Part shown: positions 1 to 8,222 of the stretch, piece after piece
How the letters are laid out: the number at the start of each line of letters is the position of its first letter
How positions within the stretch are numbered: position 1 is the stretch's first letter
Assembly (NCBI GenBank): GCA_021846145.1
Contig: JAJZCJ010000021.1
Location: 1-20,360, forward strand
Length of the DNA: 20,360 nt
Origin: Bacillota bacterium
Lineage (GTDB): Bacteria > Bacillota > Bacilli > Alicyclobacillales > SLC66
Direction of reading: 5' to 3'
The notes under the pieces: model-generated
Seen by the model: the letters and a program-made list of their open reading frames with translations, nothing else
The model's database searches: none
What the model was told of the DNA's origin: nothing
Position numbers and translations under genes: made by a program

Positions 1-77
1 CATAGTAAAAAGCAGGCTCGGTAAAGCTATCTATGCAGCCATACGCATACTTATCTTGCTGCAAAGGAGAGATACGC

Positions 78-506
78 ATGGAGGAACATCCAATCCAGTC
101 CCTAATGTCCACCACACTTGAGAACCTGCAGGCCATGGTCGATGTGAACACCATTTTAGGAGATCCAGTGGAGACACCAGACGGAAGCATGATCTTACCT
201 ATTTCCAGAGTTGGTTTTGGTTTTGCTGCAGGTGGCAGTGAATTTGGCAAACAAGACAGTAAGCTTGAAATCAACAACTTGGCAAACACGAATAAGGATA
301 ATTTTCCATTTGGTGGTGGTGCGGGAGGTGGCGTTTCGATTAACCCGATGGGATTTTTGGTTGTAGGTCATGGACAAGTAAAAGTGCTTTCTGCTGTTCC
401 TGGCAATCAAATTTATGATCGTTTGATTGATCTGGCACCAACTATTATTGAAAAATTAGAAACTATGACAAAGAAAAAAGACACTTTGACAGATCGGTTG
501 AACTAA
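78..506 (+). CDS. ytfJ: Sporulation protein YtfJ / GerW family
   Basis: This 142-residue protein belongs to the YtfJ/GerW family, made during sporulation; in Bacillus the family affects germination. The diagnostic region is at residues 28-55: a GDPVETPDG stretch, then IPISRV-type strands and a Gly-rich GFGFAAGGSEFG segment. A second Gly-rich turn (FGGGAGGGVSI) precedes a conserved PMGFLVV strand. The C-terminal third is helical and charged. An in-frame ATG lies at 33, but the ATG at 78 is preferred because AAAGGAGA at 63-70 sits 7 bases before it and the conserved family sequence starts soon after. The gene is followed by a terminator and then dacB and spmAB, the usual neighbourhood in spore formers. 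Family assignment is firm; the exact role in this organism is inferred. Confidence 0.9.
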   Translation: MEEHPIQSLMSTTLENLQAMVDVNTILGDPVETPDGSMILPISRVGFGFAAGGSEFGKQDSKLEINNLANTNKDNFPFGGGAGGGVSINPMGFLVVGHGQVKVLSAVPGNQIYDRLIDLAPTIIEKLETMTKKKDTLTDRLN

Positions 507-525
507 TCAATAATCTTGAAGATTT

Positions 526-553
526 CGGCGCGATGGCTCGCGCTCGTTTTTTT
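526..553 (+). terminator. Rho-independent terminator after ytfJ
   Basis: A 6-bp GC-only-plus-A stem, GCGCGA (528-533) pairing with TCGCGC (538-543) around a TGGC loop, is followed within three bases by seven T residues (547-553). It lies 20 bases after the ytfJ stop, so dacB probably has its own promoter in the AT-rich 550-585 segment. Confidence 0.75.
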
Positions 554-597
554 ATTAATATAGTCTAAATTTTTTTTTAGGCTTCTAGGAGGACAAG

Positions 598-1737
598 ATG
601 AGGCATAAAATTCAGATCAACAAGTATATTGCTGGACTGGTGATCAGTGTTTTTATGTTTAACAGTACTCATTTGTATGTTGAGGCTGCGACTCCGGTCC
701 CATTTGTGCATGCCGCTTCTGCTTGTTTATTAGACGTGAGCAGTGGACGAATTTTATATGAAAAAAACGGTCATCAACCGAGGAGAATTGCAAGTTTGAC
801 CAAAGTAGTGACAGGTTGGATCGCCATTAAAAGTAACAAGCTAGATCAAATCGTAACGGTCTCGGCGAATGCGGCACGCCAAGAGGGTTCTTCCGTGTAT
901 CTACGCGCTGGGGAAAAAATTAAAATGCGCGATTTACTCTATGCGATGATGATGCGTAGTGGTAATGATGCGGCCATGGCGATTGCAGAGTCGGTCGCTG
1001 GATCAAGTCAACAGTTTGCACAGTTGATGAATGCGGAAGTTGAGCATTTGCACTTAAAAAATACTCACTTTGTCAATCCTCATGGACTTGATCACAAAGA
1101 CCACTATGCCAGTGCTGATGATTTTGCACGCTTAACCGCGCAAGCATTAAAAAATCCTTTGTTCCATCAAATTGTGAGCACTAAATATTACCGTATTTCA
1201 CGCAGTACTGAGTTGCAAGGTATGAAGCTAAAAAATAAAAATAAATTTTTGTGGATGGCAGAGAATGCGGATGGTGTAAAAACAGGTTACACCAGAGCAG
1301 CAGGGCGCTGCTTAGCCGCCTCGTCTAGTATCGAGGGGAGACAGGTGGTACTCATTGTTCTGGATGATCCATCAGACTGGAGCGATGCCAAACAATTATT
1401 AAATTATGGCTTACGAGTATACCACCGGGTGAATGTAGCGACGATTACACAAAAAGAGTTTCTATTACCTGTTCATGACGGAATAATACAAAAAGTTAAA
1501 ACAGTACCTAAATTTTCTATTTATTATCCTTTACGTACAGACGAGGATGCAAAGATTACTTATCGAATTTCGCAGCAAAAAAGCATAGCGCCAATACATT
1601 TGGGTCAATCATTAGGAAATTTGTATGTGTCTCTGAACCACCAATTAATTGGTACCACACCACTTCTCGCCAAAGAGGAAATACCTGCTAAAAGTTGGTG
1701 GGGGAAATTAAAAGGATTATTCTCATCTAGCCGCTGA
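598..1737 (+). CDS. dacB: D-alanyl-D-alanine carboxypeptidase (penicillin-binding protein, S11 family)
   Basis: This 379-residue exported enzyme trims the terminal D-Ala from peptidoglycan stem peptides. All three active-site motifs are present: S66-L-T-K69 (nucleophile and general base), S121-G-N123, and K228-T-G230. Residues 1-30 form a signal peptide with a hydrophobic core and a VEA-A type cleavage site. Residues from about 280 form the beta-rich PBP5 C-terminal domain, and the extreme C-terminus (KSWWGKLKGLFSSSR) looks like an amphipathic membrane anchor. The start is supported by AGGAGGA at 587-593. It lies directly before spmA and spmB, the arrangement of dacB in Bacillus subtilis, where the three genes control spore cortex cross-linking. 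The symbol rests on this context; by sequence alone DacF would also fit. Confidence 0.9.
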   Translation: MRHKIQINKYIAGLVISVFMFNSTHLYVEAATPVPFVHAASACLLDVSSGRILYEKNGHQPRRIASLTKVVTGWIAIKSNKLDQIVTVSANAARQEGSSVYLRAGEKIKMRDLLYAMMMRSGNDAAMAIAESVAGSSQQFAQLMNAEVEHLHLKNTHFVNPHGLDHKDHYASADDFARLTAQALKNPLFHQIVSTKYYRISRSTELQGMKLKNKNKFLWMAENADGVKTGYTRAAGRCLAASSSIEGRQVVLIVLDDPSDWSDAKQLLNYGLRVYHRVNVATITQKEFLLPVHDGIIQKVKTVPKFSIYYPLRTDEDAKITYRISQQKSIAPIHLGQSLGNLYVSLNHQLIGTTPLLAKEEIPAKSWWGKLKGLFSSSR

Positions 1738-1758
1738 ATTTCTGGGGAGGAAATCAGG

Positions 1759-2367
1759 TTGCTCAATATTATATGGTTTGCTCTGATGATATCAGGAATA
1801 ATGGTTGCCTTTGTGACAGGTCATGTCCCGCAAGTGACAACTGGATTGTGGGACGGTGCCAAATCTGGGGTGGAAGTTTCCATTGGGCTGATTAGCATTA
1901 TCACATTTTGGCTAGGTATAATGAAAATTGCAGAGACGGCGGGGTTAATACAGTCGCTGTCCAAGTTGCTACGGCCAATTGCCAAGTGGTTATTTCCCTC
2001 TGTACCCACCACGCATCCTGCAATGGGAGCGATTGTGGCAAACATGAGTGCTAATTTGCTTGGTCTCGGGAATGCAGCCACTCCATTGGGTCTCAGAGCG
2101 ATGGAGGAATTACAGAAACTAAATCCATTGAAAGATCAAGCATCTGATGCGATGTGCACATTACTTGCGTTAAATACAGCTAGTCTTACAATAATTCCCG
2201 CTACAATGATTGGACTGCGCGCAGAATTTCACTCAAAAGGCCCTGCCGACATTGTATTGCCTACGTTACTTGCTACATTTATTGCCACCACAGCAGCAGT
2301 CATATTGGATCGATTTTTTCGTAAACGATATTTCCGCAAAACATCCACTTGTTTCAGGGAACCGTAA
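1759..2367 (+). CDS. spmA: Spore maturation protein A
   Basis: SpmA is a membrane protein of the nucleoside-recognition (Gate) family that, with SpmB, is needed for spore core dehydration and heat resistance. The 202 residues match the usual length. Hydrophobic segments fall near residues 1-22, 38-62, 80-100, 128-150 and 160-185. The conserved family block around residues 90-120 (NMSANLLGLGNAATPLGLR) is intact. The start is a TTG at 1759 supported by GGGGAGG at 1744-1750, 8 bases upstream; no better in-frame ATG precedes the first hydrophobic helix. The stop TAA (2365-2367) abuts the spmB ATG, so the two are translationally coupled. The transported or sensed substrate, if any, is unknown in the family. 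Confidence 0.9.
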   Translation: MLNIIWFALMISGIMVAFVTGHVPQVTTGLWDGAKSGVEVSIGLISIITFWLGIMKIAETAGLIQSLSKLLRPIAKWLFPSVPTTHPAMGAIVANMSANLLGLGNAATPLGLRAMEELQKLNPLKDQASDAMCTLLALNTASLTIIPATMIGLRAEFHSKGPADIVLPTLLATFIATTAAVILDRFFRKRYFRKTSTCFREP

Positions 2368-2895
2368 ATGGTGGCGGAAATCTCTGCATGGGCACTGCCT
2401 TTGAGTCTGGCATTAATTCTGGTAGTAGCGGTAATCAAAAAGGTGCCATTATATGAGACGTTCGTGCTTGGTGCCAAAGATGGGTTTCCTACGGCGATTA
2501 GTCTTATTCCTAATATCATAGGCATGATGGTCGCGGTGAGTGTGTTTCGCAGTTCAGGTGCGTTGAATTTGCTTATTCATGCTTTGAATCCACTATTTCA
2601 ATTTTTACACTTTCCTCCTGAACTGTTGCCTATTGCTTTGCTTCGTCCTATCTCGGGTGCTAGTTCATTGGCATTAGTTACCGATATATTTAGGCATCAT
2701 GGCCCAGATTCGCTATTGGGACAAATTGCGGCCACGATGCAAGGTAGTACGGACACGACACTTTACGTATTAACCGTATATTTTGGCAGTGTCGGAATTA
2801 AAAATCCACGTTATGCGGTTAAGGTGGGGTTGTGGTCTGATTTAGTCGGTGTCTTTGCCTCCGTTTTTGCGGTATATTTAATCATTGGGAAGTGA
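2368..2895 (+). CDS. spmB: Spore maturation protein B
   Basis: SpmB is the second Gate-domain membrane protein of the SpmAB pair that acts in spore core dehydration. The 175-residue product has about five hydrophobic segments. It shows family-typical stretches: IPNIIGMMVAVSVFRSSGA near residues 50-68, LRPISGASS near 92-100, and MQGSTDTTLYVLTVYFGSVG near 127-146. The ATG immediately follows the spmA stop with no spacer and only a weak purine-rich sequence upstream, so expression probably depends on coupling to spmA. Full length, no frameshift seen. Confidence 0.9.
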   Translation: MVAEISAWALPLSLALILVVAVIKKVPLYETFVLGAKDGFPTAISLIPNIIGMMVAVSVFRSSGALNLLIHALNPLFQFLHFPPELLPIALLRPISGASSLALVTDIFRHHGPDSLLGQIAATMQGSTDTTLYVLTVYFGSVGIKNPRYAVKVGLWSDLVGVFASVFAVYLIIGK

Positions 2896-2927
2896 ATTAA
2901 ATAAAAAACAAATTGGAGACTTCACAG

Positions 2928-3686
2928 GTGATTGACAATACAACAGAAAGGTTACAAAAAGCGATTGCCAAAAGAGGGATCGCTTCGCGCAGAAAAGCGG
3001 AGGAATATATCAAGTCTGGGCGGGTACGTGTAAATGGCAAGGTGGTGACTGAACTAGGTGTAAAGGTGTCAGAAAAGGATCGCATTGATGTTGATGGTGC
3101 CGCCATTGGAGACACCCAATCTTTCGTGTATATTTTATTTTATAAACCCATCAGGGTGATGAGCACATCATCAGACCCACAAGGGCGGAAAACTGTTCAT
3201 GATTTTTTAGCTGATATTGATACGAGAGTTTACTCGGTAGGTCGATTGGATTATGAAACGAGTGGATTGCTTGTTTTAACTAATGACGGTAAATTAACCC
3301 ATCGTTTAATGCATCCAGGTTTCGGTGTGGAAAAATCATATGAAGTGTTGGTGGCAGGTGAAGTTTCGCAACAGGCCATTAGTTCACTGCGTAAAGGAAT
3401 TCTTTTAGATGGTAGGATGACGTCGCCTGCATATGTGCGAATCTTAGGGAAGGACGCAACTTCTACCAAACTGGAGATCACGATTCACGAAGGACGCAAC
3501 CGGCAGGTTCGCAATATGATGGACTTTGTCGGTTATCCTTGTTTGAAATTAACTAGGGTGCGCTATGGTCCGCTTAATTTGCGAGGAATGCGACCGGGAG
3601 AATGGCGATATTTAACGGAGACAGAAGTAGATAAACTAAGCTCACTTACGATGGTTCAAAAACGTAATGGTAGATTGTCAAAATAA
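2928..3686 (+). CDS. rluB: 23S rRNA pseudouridine synthase, RluB family
   Basis: This enzyme isomerises a uridine in 23S rRNA to pseudouridine. The N-terminal S4 RNA-binding domain covers about residues 7-60 (RLQKAIAKRGIASRRKAEE, then GRVRVNGKVV). The catalytic domain follows with YILFYKP near residue 70 and the signature GRLDYETSGLLVLTNDG, whose Asp is the catalytic residue. The motif EGRNRQVRNM lies in the last third. I place the start at GTG 2928 because GGAGA at 2915-2919 sits 8 bases upstream. An upstream in-frame TTG at 2913 would lengthen it by five residues but has no ribosome binding site. It lies 32 bases after spmB, the standard position in Bacilli. Confidence 0.9.
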   Translation: MIDNTTERLQKAIAKRGIASRRKAEEYIKSGRVRVNGKVVTELGVKVSEKDRIDVDGAAIGDTQSFVYILFYKPIRVMSTSSDPQGRKTVHDFLADIDTRVYSVGRLDYETSGLLVLTNDGKLTHRLMHPGFGVEKSYEVLVAGEVSQQAISSLRKGILLDGRMTSPAYVRILGKDATSTKLEITIHEGRNRQVRNMMDFVGYPCLKLTRVRYGPLNLRGMRPGEWRYLTETEVDKLSSLTMVQKRNGRLSK

Positions 3687-3695
3687 TGTTATAAT
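3687..3695 (+). promoter_or_regulatory. Extended -10 promoter element before resD
   Basis: TG at 3687-3688, one base, then a perfect TATAAT at 3690-3695 forms an extended -10, which can work without a good -35; none is seen 17 bases upstream. It starts right after the rluB stop and about 60 bases before resD, so resDE can be transcribed separately from the spm-rluB genes. Confidence 0.55.
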
Positions 3696-3754
3696 TAAAG
3701 CGTATACATTTTTTTCTGTAAGTCACCAAGATAGCAATTACCAAGGAGGGGCAA

Positions 3755-4477
3755 GTGTTGAATGAGGTTCATGAACGAATTCTTGTAGTCGATGATGAGG
3801 AGCGCATTCGCCGTCTTGTGCGAATGTATTTAGAGCGTAATGGGTTTATTGTTGATGAAACTGATAATGGCACTTCTGCGCTGAAAATGGCACTTGAAGA
3901 AGATTATGCGTTAATTGTTTTAGATTTGATGTTACCAGGTATGGATGGGCGTGATGTATGTCTTGAACTTCGTCAGTACAAGGACACACCCGTGATTATG
4001 TTAACTGCAGCTGGTGATGAAAGTACACGTATTCACGGATTTGAACTGGGAGCCGATGATTATGTGGTCAAACCATTTAGCCCGCGTGAACTGGTAATGC
4101 GCGTGAAAGCATTATTGCGAAGAGCGGGCAACACGATCCCAGAGACGATACAGCCTCCTAATTTGGGACATGTTCTCACTTTTCCAGGGCTCATCATTAA
4201 TGTGGATGCCCGCAAAGTGTTAGTGGAGGATGCGGAAGTATCTTTAACTCCCAAAGAATTTGAATTGCTGCTTTACCTCTCACAACGTCCTGAAAAAGTA
4301 TTTAGCCGTGAGGAATTGTTAAGAGATGTATGGAATTACCAATTTTTCGGTGACCAACGCACAGTCGATACTCATGTTAAACGCTTGAGGGAAAAGTTGG
4401 GTCGGCTGTCGGAACGTGTGCCTCAACATATTCACACTGTATGGGGGGTTGGATATAAGTTCGAGGTGGTTGAGTAG
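3755..4477 (+). CDS. resD: Response regulator ResD (OmpR family)
   Basis: ResD is the DNA-binding regulator of the ResDE system, which in Bacillus controls respiration, cytochrome and anaerobic genes. The receiver domain (residues 8-120) has the acidic pair D13-D14, phosphoacceptor D57 in VLDLMLPGMDG, T84 and K106. The winged-helix domain (about 140-235) ends with the RTVDTHVKRLREKL and HTVWGVGYKFEV blocks that match ResD closely. Length, 240 residues, is typical. GTG 3755 and TTG 3758 are adjacent possible starts; AAGGAGGGG at 3743-3751 serves either, and the TTG has the better spacing. The stop TAG shares its G with the GTG of resE. In many Bacilli resABC precede this gene; here they do not. 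Confidence 0.9.
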   Translation: MLNEVHERILVVDDEERIRRLVRMYLERNGFIVDETDNGTSALKMALEEDYALIVLDLMLPGMDGRDVCLELRQYKDTPVIMLTAAGDESTRIHGFELGADDYVVKPFSPRELVMRVKALLRRAGNTIPETIQPPNLGHVLTFPGLIINVDARKVLVEDAEVSLTPKEFELLLYLSQRPEKVFSREELLRDVWNYQFFGDQRTVDTHVKRLREKLGRLSERVPQHIHTVWGVGYKFEVVE

Positions 4478-6267
4478 TGGTTCGACGTAGTGTCGTACTT
4501 AAGTTATGGCTTACCATCATTGGCTTGGTGGTAATTGTGCTTGCCATTTTGGCAGTCTATTTGCAGCAATTTTTTAACTCTTATGTTGCTGCCATGCAAA
4601 AAAGTGATCTTTCTCGGCAGGCCATTACGATAAGTGAAATATTGCGTAAAGTACCATCACGAGATTTGCAAAATAAAGTAAACCAAGTGTTGTCTGTGTA
4701 TCATAGTCATTATTACATCATTGCGACAAATGAGAAACGTGCAATTCCAATAGCAAACTATATTAATTCTCTGCCTTCTGCACAAAAAATGCGGTTAAAC
4801 TCAAATCAACCATTCATTTTCTCAGGAAAGCCAGCGTTTTTATCAGCACCTGATCCACAAACTAATCTATATACTATTATGCCCATTAAAGCTGAAGATG
4901 GGCATATTTTAGTTTACTTAATTATTACTTTATCCAATCAAATCGCAGGGAATCCTACCGATTCTATACCTGCGCTTATTATTTTCGCAGTGATATTGGT
5001 TGCTATTTTAACAACTGGCCTTGCATTGGTGGTGTCGAAAAATGTGTCAAGACCACTTTTGGAAATGAACGTCGCGGCGGAAAAATTGGCTAAAGGTCAG
5101 TTTGATATTCGTGTGCGTGTGGCTACTTTGGATGAAGTAGGCCGACTTGGGAATACACTAAATCGTGTCGCCTCTGAACTGGAACGGTCGATGCTCGCAT
5201 TAACACAGGAAAAAGAACAAATGGCCGGAATTCTAAATGCCATGATGGATATGGTGATTGCCACTGATCGAAAAGGTCATACGACACTCTTAAATCCTTC
5301 CGCAGAACAGTGGTTGCGTCGGGCGCGCACCTTAAGTATGCGCGATCAGGAGTCCACTACCAATGACCTTGGCGATTGGCTCAGTGAACTCAATTTGTTG
5401 CAGCAAAAAGCACTGATCGCGCGCCAACCAATTATTGCAGAATTGCATTGGCAAGGCAGGGACTTAGCAGTTAGTATGACGCCGCTTTATGAACCTGATC
5501 ATGTGACAGGATTGCGTGGCACGTTGGCTGTCATGAGGGATATTACAGAAGAGAAACAACTGGATCGTTTGCGCAAGGATTTTGTGGCTAACGTTTCTCA
5601 TGAACTCCGCACACCACTGACACTTTTACAGGGTTATGCGGAGGCGTTGATGGACAATTTTGGAGAAAAACCAGAACAGCAAGAAGAACTGATTAGAATT
5701 ATTCATGATGAAACACTTCGCATGCGACGGCTAGTTAACGAGTTATTGGATTTAGCTCAACTCGAATCAGGCCATTTTTCAATGCATATAGAAAATATTG
5801 ACTTATCAACAATTGTGAAACGTGTGGTGAAAAAATTTCATGGCGCCATTCTGGAAAGGGGGTTACAATTACATTTAGAAACAGATGCTAAAGCATTGCG
5901 CGTGTTGGGTGATGAAGATCGCCTAGAACAAGTACTAACGAATCTTGTCGACAATGCATTGCGACACACTAAAAATGGAAGTATTACATTGAGAACAGAA
6001 GCTTCAGATCAGCAAGCAGTGGTACGCGTCACAGATACTGGTGAAGGAATTTCACAACAAGACTTGTCGTTCGTGTTTGAACGCTTTTATAAGGCAGATA
6101 AAGCTAGGATACGAACAGGAGGCGTTGGCGGCACCGGTGGTGGTACTGGAATTGGACTTGCCATTGTGAGCAGTTTGATTCACGCGCATCATGGTGAAAT
6201 AGGTGTACAAAGTGCTGAAGGGATAGGTACTACATTTACGATTATCATTCCACTGATACAGGAATAA
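4477..6267 (+). CDS. resE: Sensor histidine kinase ResE
   Basis: This 596-residue membrane sensor phosphorylates ResD. In order: TM1 at about residues 8-30; an extracytoplasmic domain (31-162); TM2 at about 163-186; a HAMP linker (187-240); a PAS-like domain (246-356); HisKA with phosphoacceptor H375 in FVANVSHELRTP; and HATPase with N-box N493, G1 motif D520-x-G-x-G and F-box FERFYKADKAR. The G2 motif is preceded by an unusually Gly-rich stretch (residues 548-560), longer than I would expect for ResE. Length is close to the roughly 590 residues of Bacillus ResE. GTG start at 4477 overlaps the resD stop by one base, so the pair is co-translated. The orthology call rests on resD and rluB context as well as domain order. 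Confidence 0.87.
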   Translation: MVRRSVVLKLWLTIIGLVVIVLAILAVYLQQFFNSYVAAMQKSDLSRQAITISEILRKVPSRDLQNKVNQVLSVYHSHYYIIATNEKRAIPIANYINSLPSAQKMRLNSNQPFIFSGKPAFLSAPDPQTNLYTIMPIKAEDGHILVYLIITLSNQIAGNPTDSIPALIIFAVILVAILTTGLALVVSKNVSRPLLEMNVAAEKLAKGQFDIRVRVATLDEVGRLGNTLNRVASELERSMLALTQEKEQMAGILNAMMDMVIATDRKGHTTLLNPSAEQWLRRARTLSMRDQESTTNDLGDWLSELNLLQQKALIARQPIIAELHWQGRDLAVSMTPLYEPDHVTGLRGTLAVMRDITEEKQLDRLRKDFVANVSHELRTPLTLLQGYAEALMDNFGEKPEQQEELIRIIHDETLRMRRLVNELLDLAQLESGHFSMHIENIDLSTIVKRVVKKFHGAILERGLQLHLETDAKALRVLGDEDRLEQVLTNLVDNALRHTKNGSITLRTEASDQQAVVRVTDTGEGISQQDLSFVFERFYKADKARIRTGGVGGTGGGTGIGLAIVSSLIHAHHGEIGVQSAEGIGTTFTIIIPLIQE

Positions 6268-6290
6268 TCAAGAAATAAGGAGGAGTTGGA

Positions 6291-6455
6291 TTGGGTTGGG
6301 TGTATAGTGGCACGTTATACGACAGTAAATTTCAAGCAGGTTGCTATGCAACCCGAATTCGCGATGGTGAATTACTGACCCGCGTCCGGCTTCCTAACTA
6401 TGTCTACGTATATCGAACAAAAAAAGGTCGTTATGGAGTGAAATACTCATGGTAA
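6291..6455 (+). CDS. Unrecognised 54-residue basic protein
   Basis: A short frame opens with TTG at 6291 and ends with TAA at 6453-6455. AAGGAGGA at 6277-6284 lies 6 bases before the start, one of the best ribosome binding sites in the window, and there is no stop in 54 codons. The product starts MGWVYSGTLYDSKFQAG and ends KKGRYGVKYSW; it is rich in Tyr (eight), Arg and Gly, with alternating beta-strand character, no Cys pair (one Cys only), no membrane segment and no signal peptide. Its last codons overlap the ATG of the next gene (ATGGTAA), which suggests coupled translation with the PHP phosphatase. I do not recognise the family. A small beta-barrel fold is a possibility from the strand pattern only. 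Confidence 0.7.
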   Translation: MGWVYSGTLYDSKFQAGCYATRIRDGELLTRVRLPNYVYVYRTKKGRYGVKYSW

Positions 6456-7264
6456 CAGATTACCATACGCATACAGAAAAAGGACCATATACAGTTGAGT
6501 GGTTGGAACATTTTCTTCGTGTAGCAAAAGCTCGCGGCATTGAAGAATATGGCGTATCTGAGCATGCTTATCGCTTTCAACAGACTGCTCATTTGCTCGA
6601 CAACCCTTGGACAAGAGAACGCAGAACGGAGAACATTGACGAATATTACAAAATGGTAGAAGCTGCTCGACACGTCGGTCATCGTGTGAAATTTGGTATT
6701 GAACTTGATTTTATACCAGGCACTGAGGCTGCTTTAGAGCGATTTATCAAGGAGTACCCGTTTGATTATGTTATTGGTTCCGTGCATTGGTTAGGCGATT
6801 TTGGTTTTGATCTTTTGGAAATGAAAGAAAAATGGTTGAATCGGGATCTTAAGACTACTTATGATGAGTATTTTTCGATCCTTACTCAGATGGTGGAGAG
6901 TAATCTTTTTGATTTTGTCGGACATGCTGACGTGATTAAAGTGTTTGGTTATGAACCTGATGATCCCATGTTTTTAGCAGAATGGTATGAACGTCTCGCG
7001 GAAACTTTCGCCAATAACAATGCAGTGATTGAAGTTTCGACAGCAGGTTTGCGTAAACCAGTGGGTAAATTATATCCTGCACCTGGCTTATTACAGGCTA
7101 GCTTCAAACGTCATGTTCCCATTGTGATCAATTCTGACGCTCATCGTCCAGAAGATGTGGGGGCAGATTATGATCAGGCGCTCTCACTGGTGAAAGCAGT
7201 TGGTTATCGGGAACTAGTTACATTTTCAGGTCGGAAACGCTCTTTGTCTCCCATTACATACTAG
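6449..7264 (+). CDS. PHP-family phosphatase, histidinol-phosphatase-like (HisJ/HisK type)
   Basis: This 271-residue metal-dependent phosphoesterase has the full PHP metal set: H6-x-H8, E38-H39, E85 (GIELDF), H113 (SVHW), H159 (GHADV) and D230-x-H232 (SDAHRPEDVG). This pattern and the YVIGSVHWL and GHADVIK blocks are those of PHP-type histidinol-phosphatase, which removes phosphate from L-histidinol phosphate in histidine synthesis. No other his genes are nearby, so a different small phosphate ester is possible. The ATG at 6449 overlaps the stop of the preceding small gene by seven bases and has GGAG at 6435-6438, 10 bases upstream. The PhzF-like gene follows 12 bases later, so these three probably share a transcript. 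Confidence 0.82.
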   Translation: MVTDYHTHTEKGPYTVEWLEHFLRVAKARGIEEYGVSEHAYRFQQTAHLLDNPWTRERRTENIDEYYKMVEAARHVGHRVKFGIELDFIPGTEAALERFIKEYPFDYVIGSVHWLGDFGFDLLEMKEKWLNRDLKTTYDEYFSILTQMVESNLFDFVGHADVIKVFGYEPDDPMFLAEWYERLAETFANNNAVIEVSTAGLRKPVGKLYPAPGLLQASFKRHVPIVINSDAHRPEDVGADYDQALSLVKAVGYRELVTFSGRKRSLSPITY

Positions 7265-7276
7265 AGGTGTGTTGTT

Positions 7277-8143
7277 TTGAAATTTTTTATTGTGGATGTT
7301 TTTGCCGCATCTAAGTATCAGGGAAATCCACTCGCCGTATTGATTCCAGACAGGGAGATCAATACTACCGAAATGCAACAAATTGCAAAAGAGATTAATT
7401 TTTCTGAAACAGCATTCATAATGTCGGGGAAACAAGTCGATGGGGGATACGATGTCCGGATTTTTTCGCCTGATGTTGAGCTTCCGTTTGCAGGGCACCC
7501 GACGTTAGGTACTGCTTTTGTCATATCACAGGTGTATGAAGGCGGTTTGGCAACGAATGTATTGTTAAATCTGTCGGTAGGTCAAATCCCCGTTACAATC
7601 GATAGGAACGAATTGACCATGAAGCAAAACCAACCCACATTTGGCCGGATTTTTGCGGATTCTAATGATGTAACCGCCATGTTGTCTTTACAAATGAGCG
7701 ACATTGATGAACGATTTCCGATACAAGTGGTGTCTACCGGCTTACCCTCCCTCATCATTCCAGTCAAGGCGCTCGCTGCACTGCAAAAATGTCGAGTACA
7801 TCATGAGCGGTACCAAACTTTTCTTGATCATCAAATTAAAGCAAATGTACTTCTTTTTGCTCCAGGGGAGAATGATCCATCTACTCAGTTACATGTGCGT
7901 GTGTTTGTAGATGAGTCGGGTTTTTTTGAAGATCCGGCCACAGGCAGTGCAAATGGCAATTTAGCTGCTTACTTGTTGTCGCATCAGTATTTTGGCCTCT
8001 CCAAAATTCAGTATCACGTAGTGCAGGGGGTTGAAATGGGCCGACCTTCGTTAATCAATGTTGACGCGGAATTAGATGCGGATAAATTTCAACTATATGT
8101 TGGTGGCAAAGTGTTTTTTGTCGCAAAAGGGGACTGGGAATAA
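7277..8143 (+). CDS. PhzF-family isomerase/epimerase-like protein
   Basis: This 288-residue protein has the two-lobed PhzF/diaminopimelate-epimerase fold. Visible hallmarks are VFAASKYQGNPLAV near the N-terminus, the conserved acidic residue E44 in NFSETAFIM, the FAGHPTLGTAF block at residues 71-81, and DPATGSANGNLAAYL in the second lobe. PhzF itself isomerises a phenazine precursor. Most family members outside phenazine clusters have unknown substrates, and no phenazine genes are present here, so I do not assign one. The start is TTG at 7277 with GAGGTG at 7264-7269; the family's first strand begins at residue 2, so a later start is unlikely. It ends at a hairpin region. Confidence 0.85.
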   Translation: MKFFIVDVFAASKYQGNPLAVLIPDREINTTEMQQIAKEINFSETAFIMSGKQVDGGYDVRIFSPDVELPFAGHPTLGTAFVISQVYEGGLATNVLLNLSVGQIPVTIDRNELTMKQNQPTFGRIFADSNDVTAMLSLQMSDIDERFPIQVVSTGLPSLIIPVKALAALQKCRVHHERYQTFLDHQIKANVLLFAPGENDPSTQLHVRVFVDESGFFEDPATGSANGNLAAYLLSHQYFGLSKIQYHVVQGVEMGRPSLINVDAELDADKFQLYVGGKVFFVAKGDWE

Positions 8144-8214
8144 AGTTAGTGAAAACTAACTTTCGCGCTGTATTAATGGTAGATGCCCTATCCTAATCGT
8201 GAGCAATAGGGCAT
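8142..8214. terminator. Two tandem hairpins between convergent genes
   Basis: The first, AAAGTTAG (8142-8149) with CTAACTTT (8156-8163), starts at the PhzF-gene stop. The second, ATGCCCTAT (8183-8191) with ATAGGGCAT (8206-8214), has a 14-base loop and sits 8 bases before the end of the minus-strand gene. Neither has a long T-run. Their position between convergent stops suggests transcript ends for both strands. Confidence 0.5.
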
Positions 8215-8222
8215 TGATTGGT

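Noticed and set aside
1..77. Promoter or gene at the left edge
   Set aside because: No convincing -35/-10 pair or reading frame is visible; only the ribosome binding site of ytfJ at 63-70 can be supported.
2210..2404. Plus-strand frame across the spmA-spmB junction
   Set aside because: It is out of frame with two well-supported membrane protein genes and has no ribosome binding site.
7704..7910. 68-codon plus-strand frame within the PhzF-family gene
   Set aside because: It is fully nested in a conserved gene and has no start signal.
7277..8143. Phenazine biosynthesis gene
   Set aside because: PhzF-fold proteins are widespread and there are no other phenazine genes nearby.
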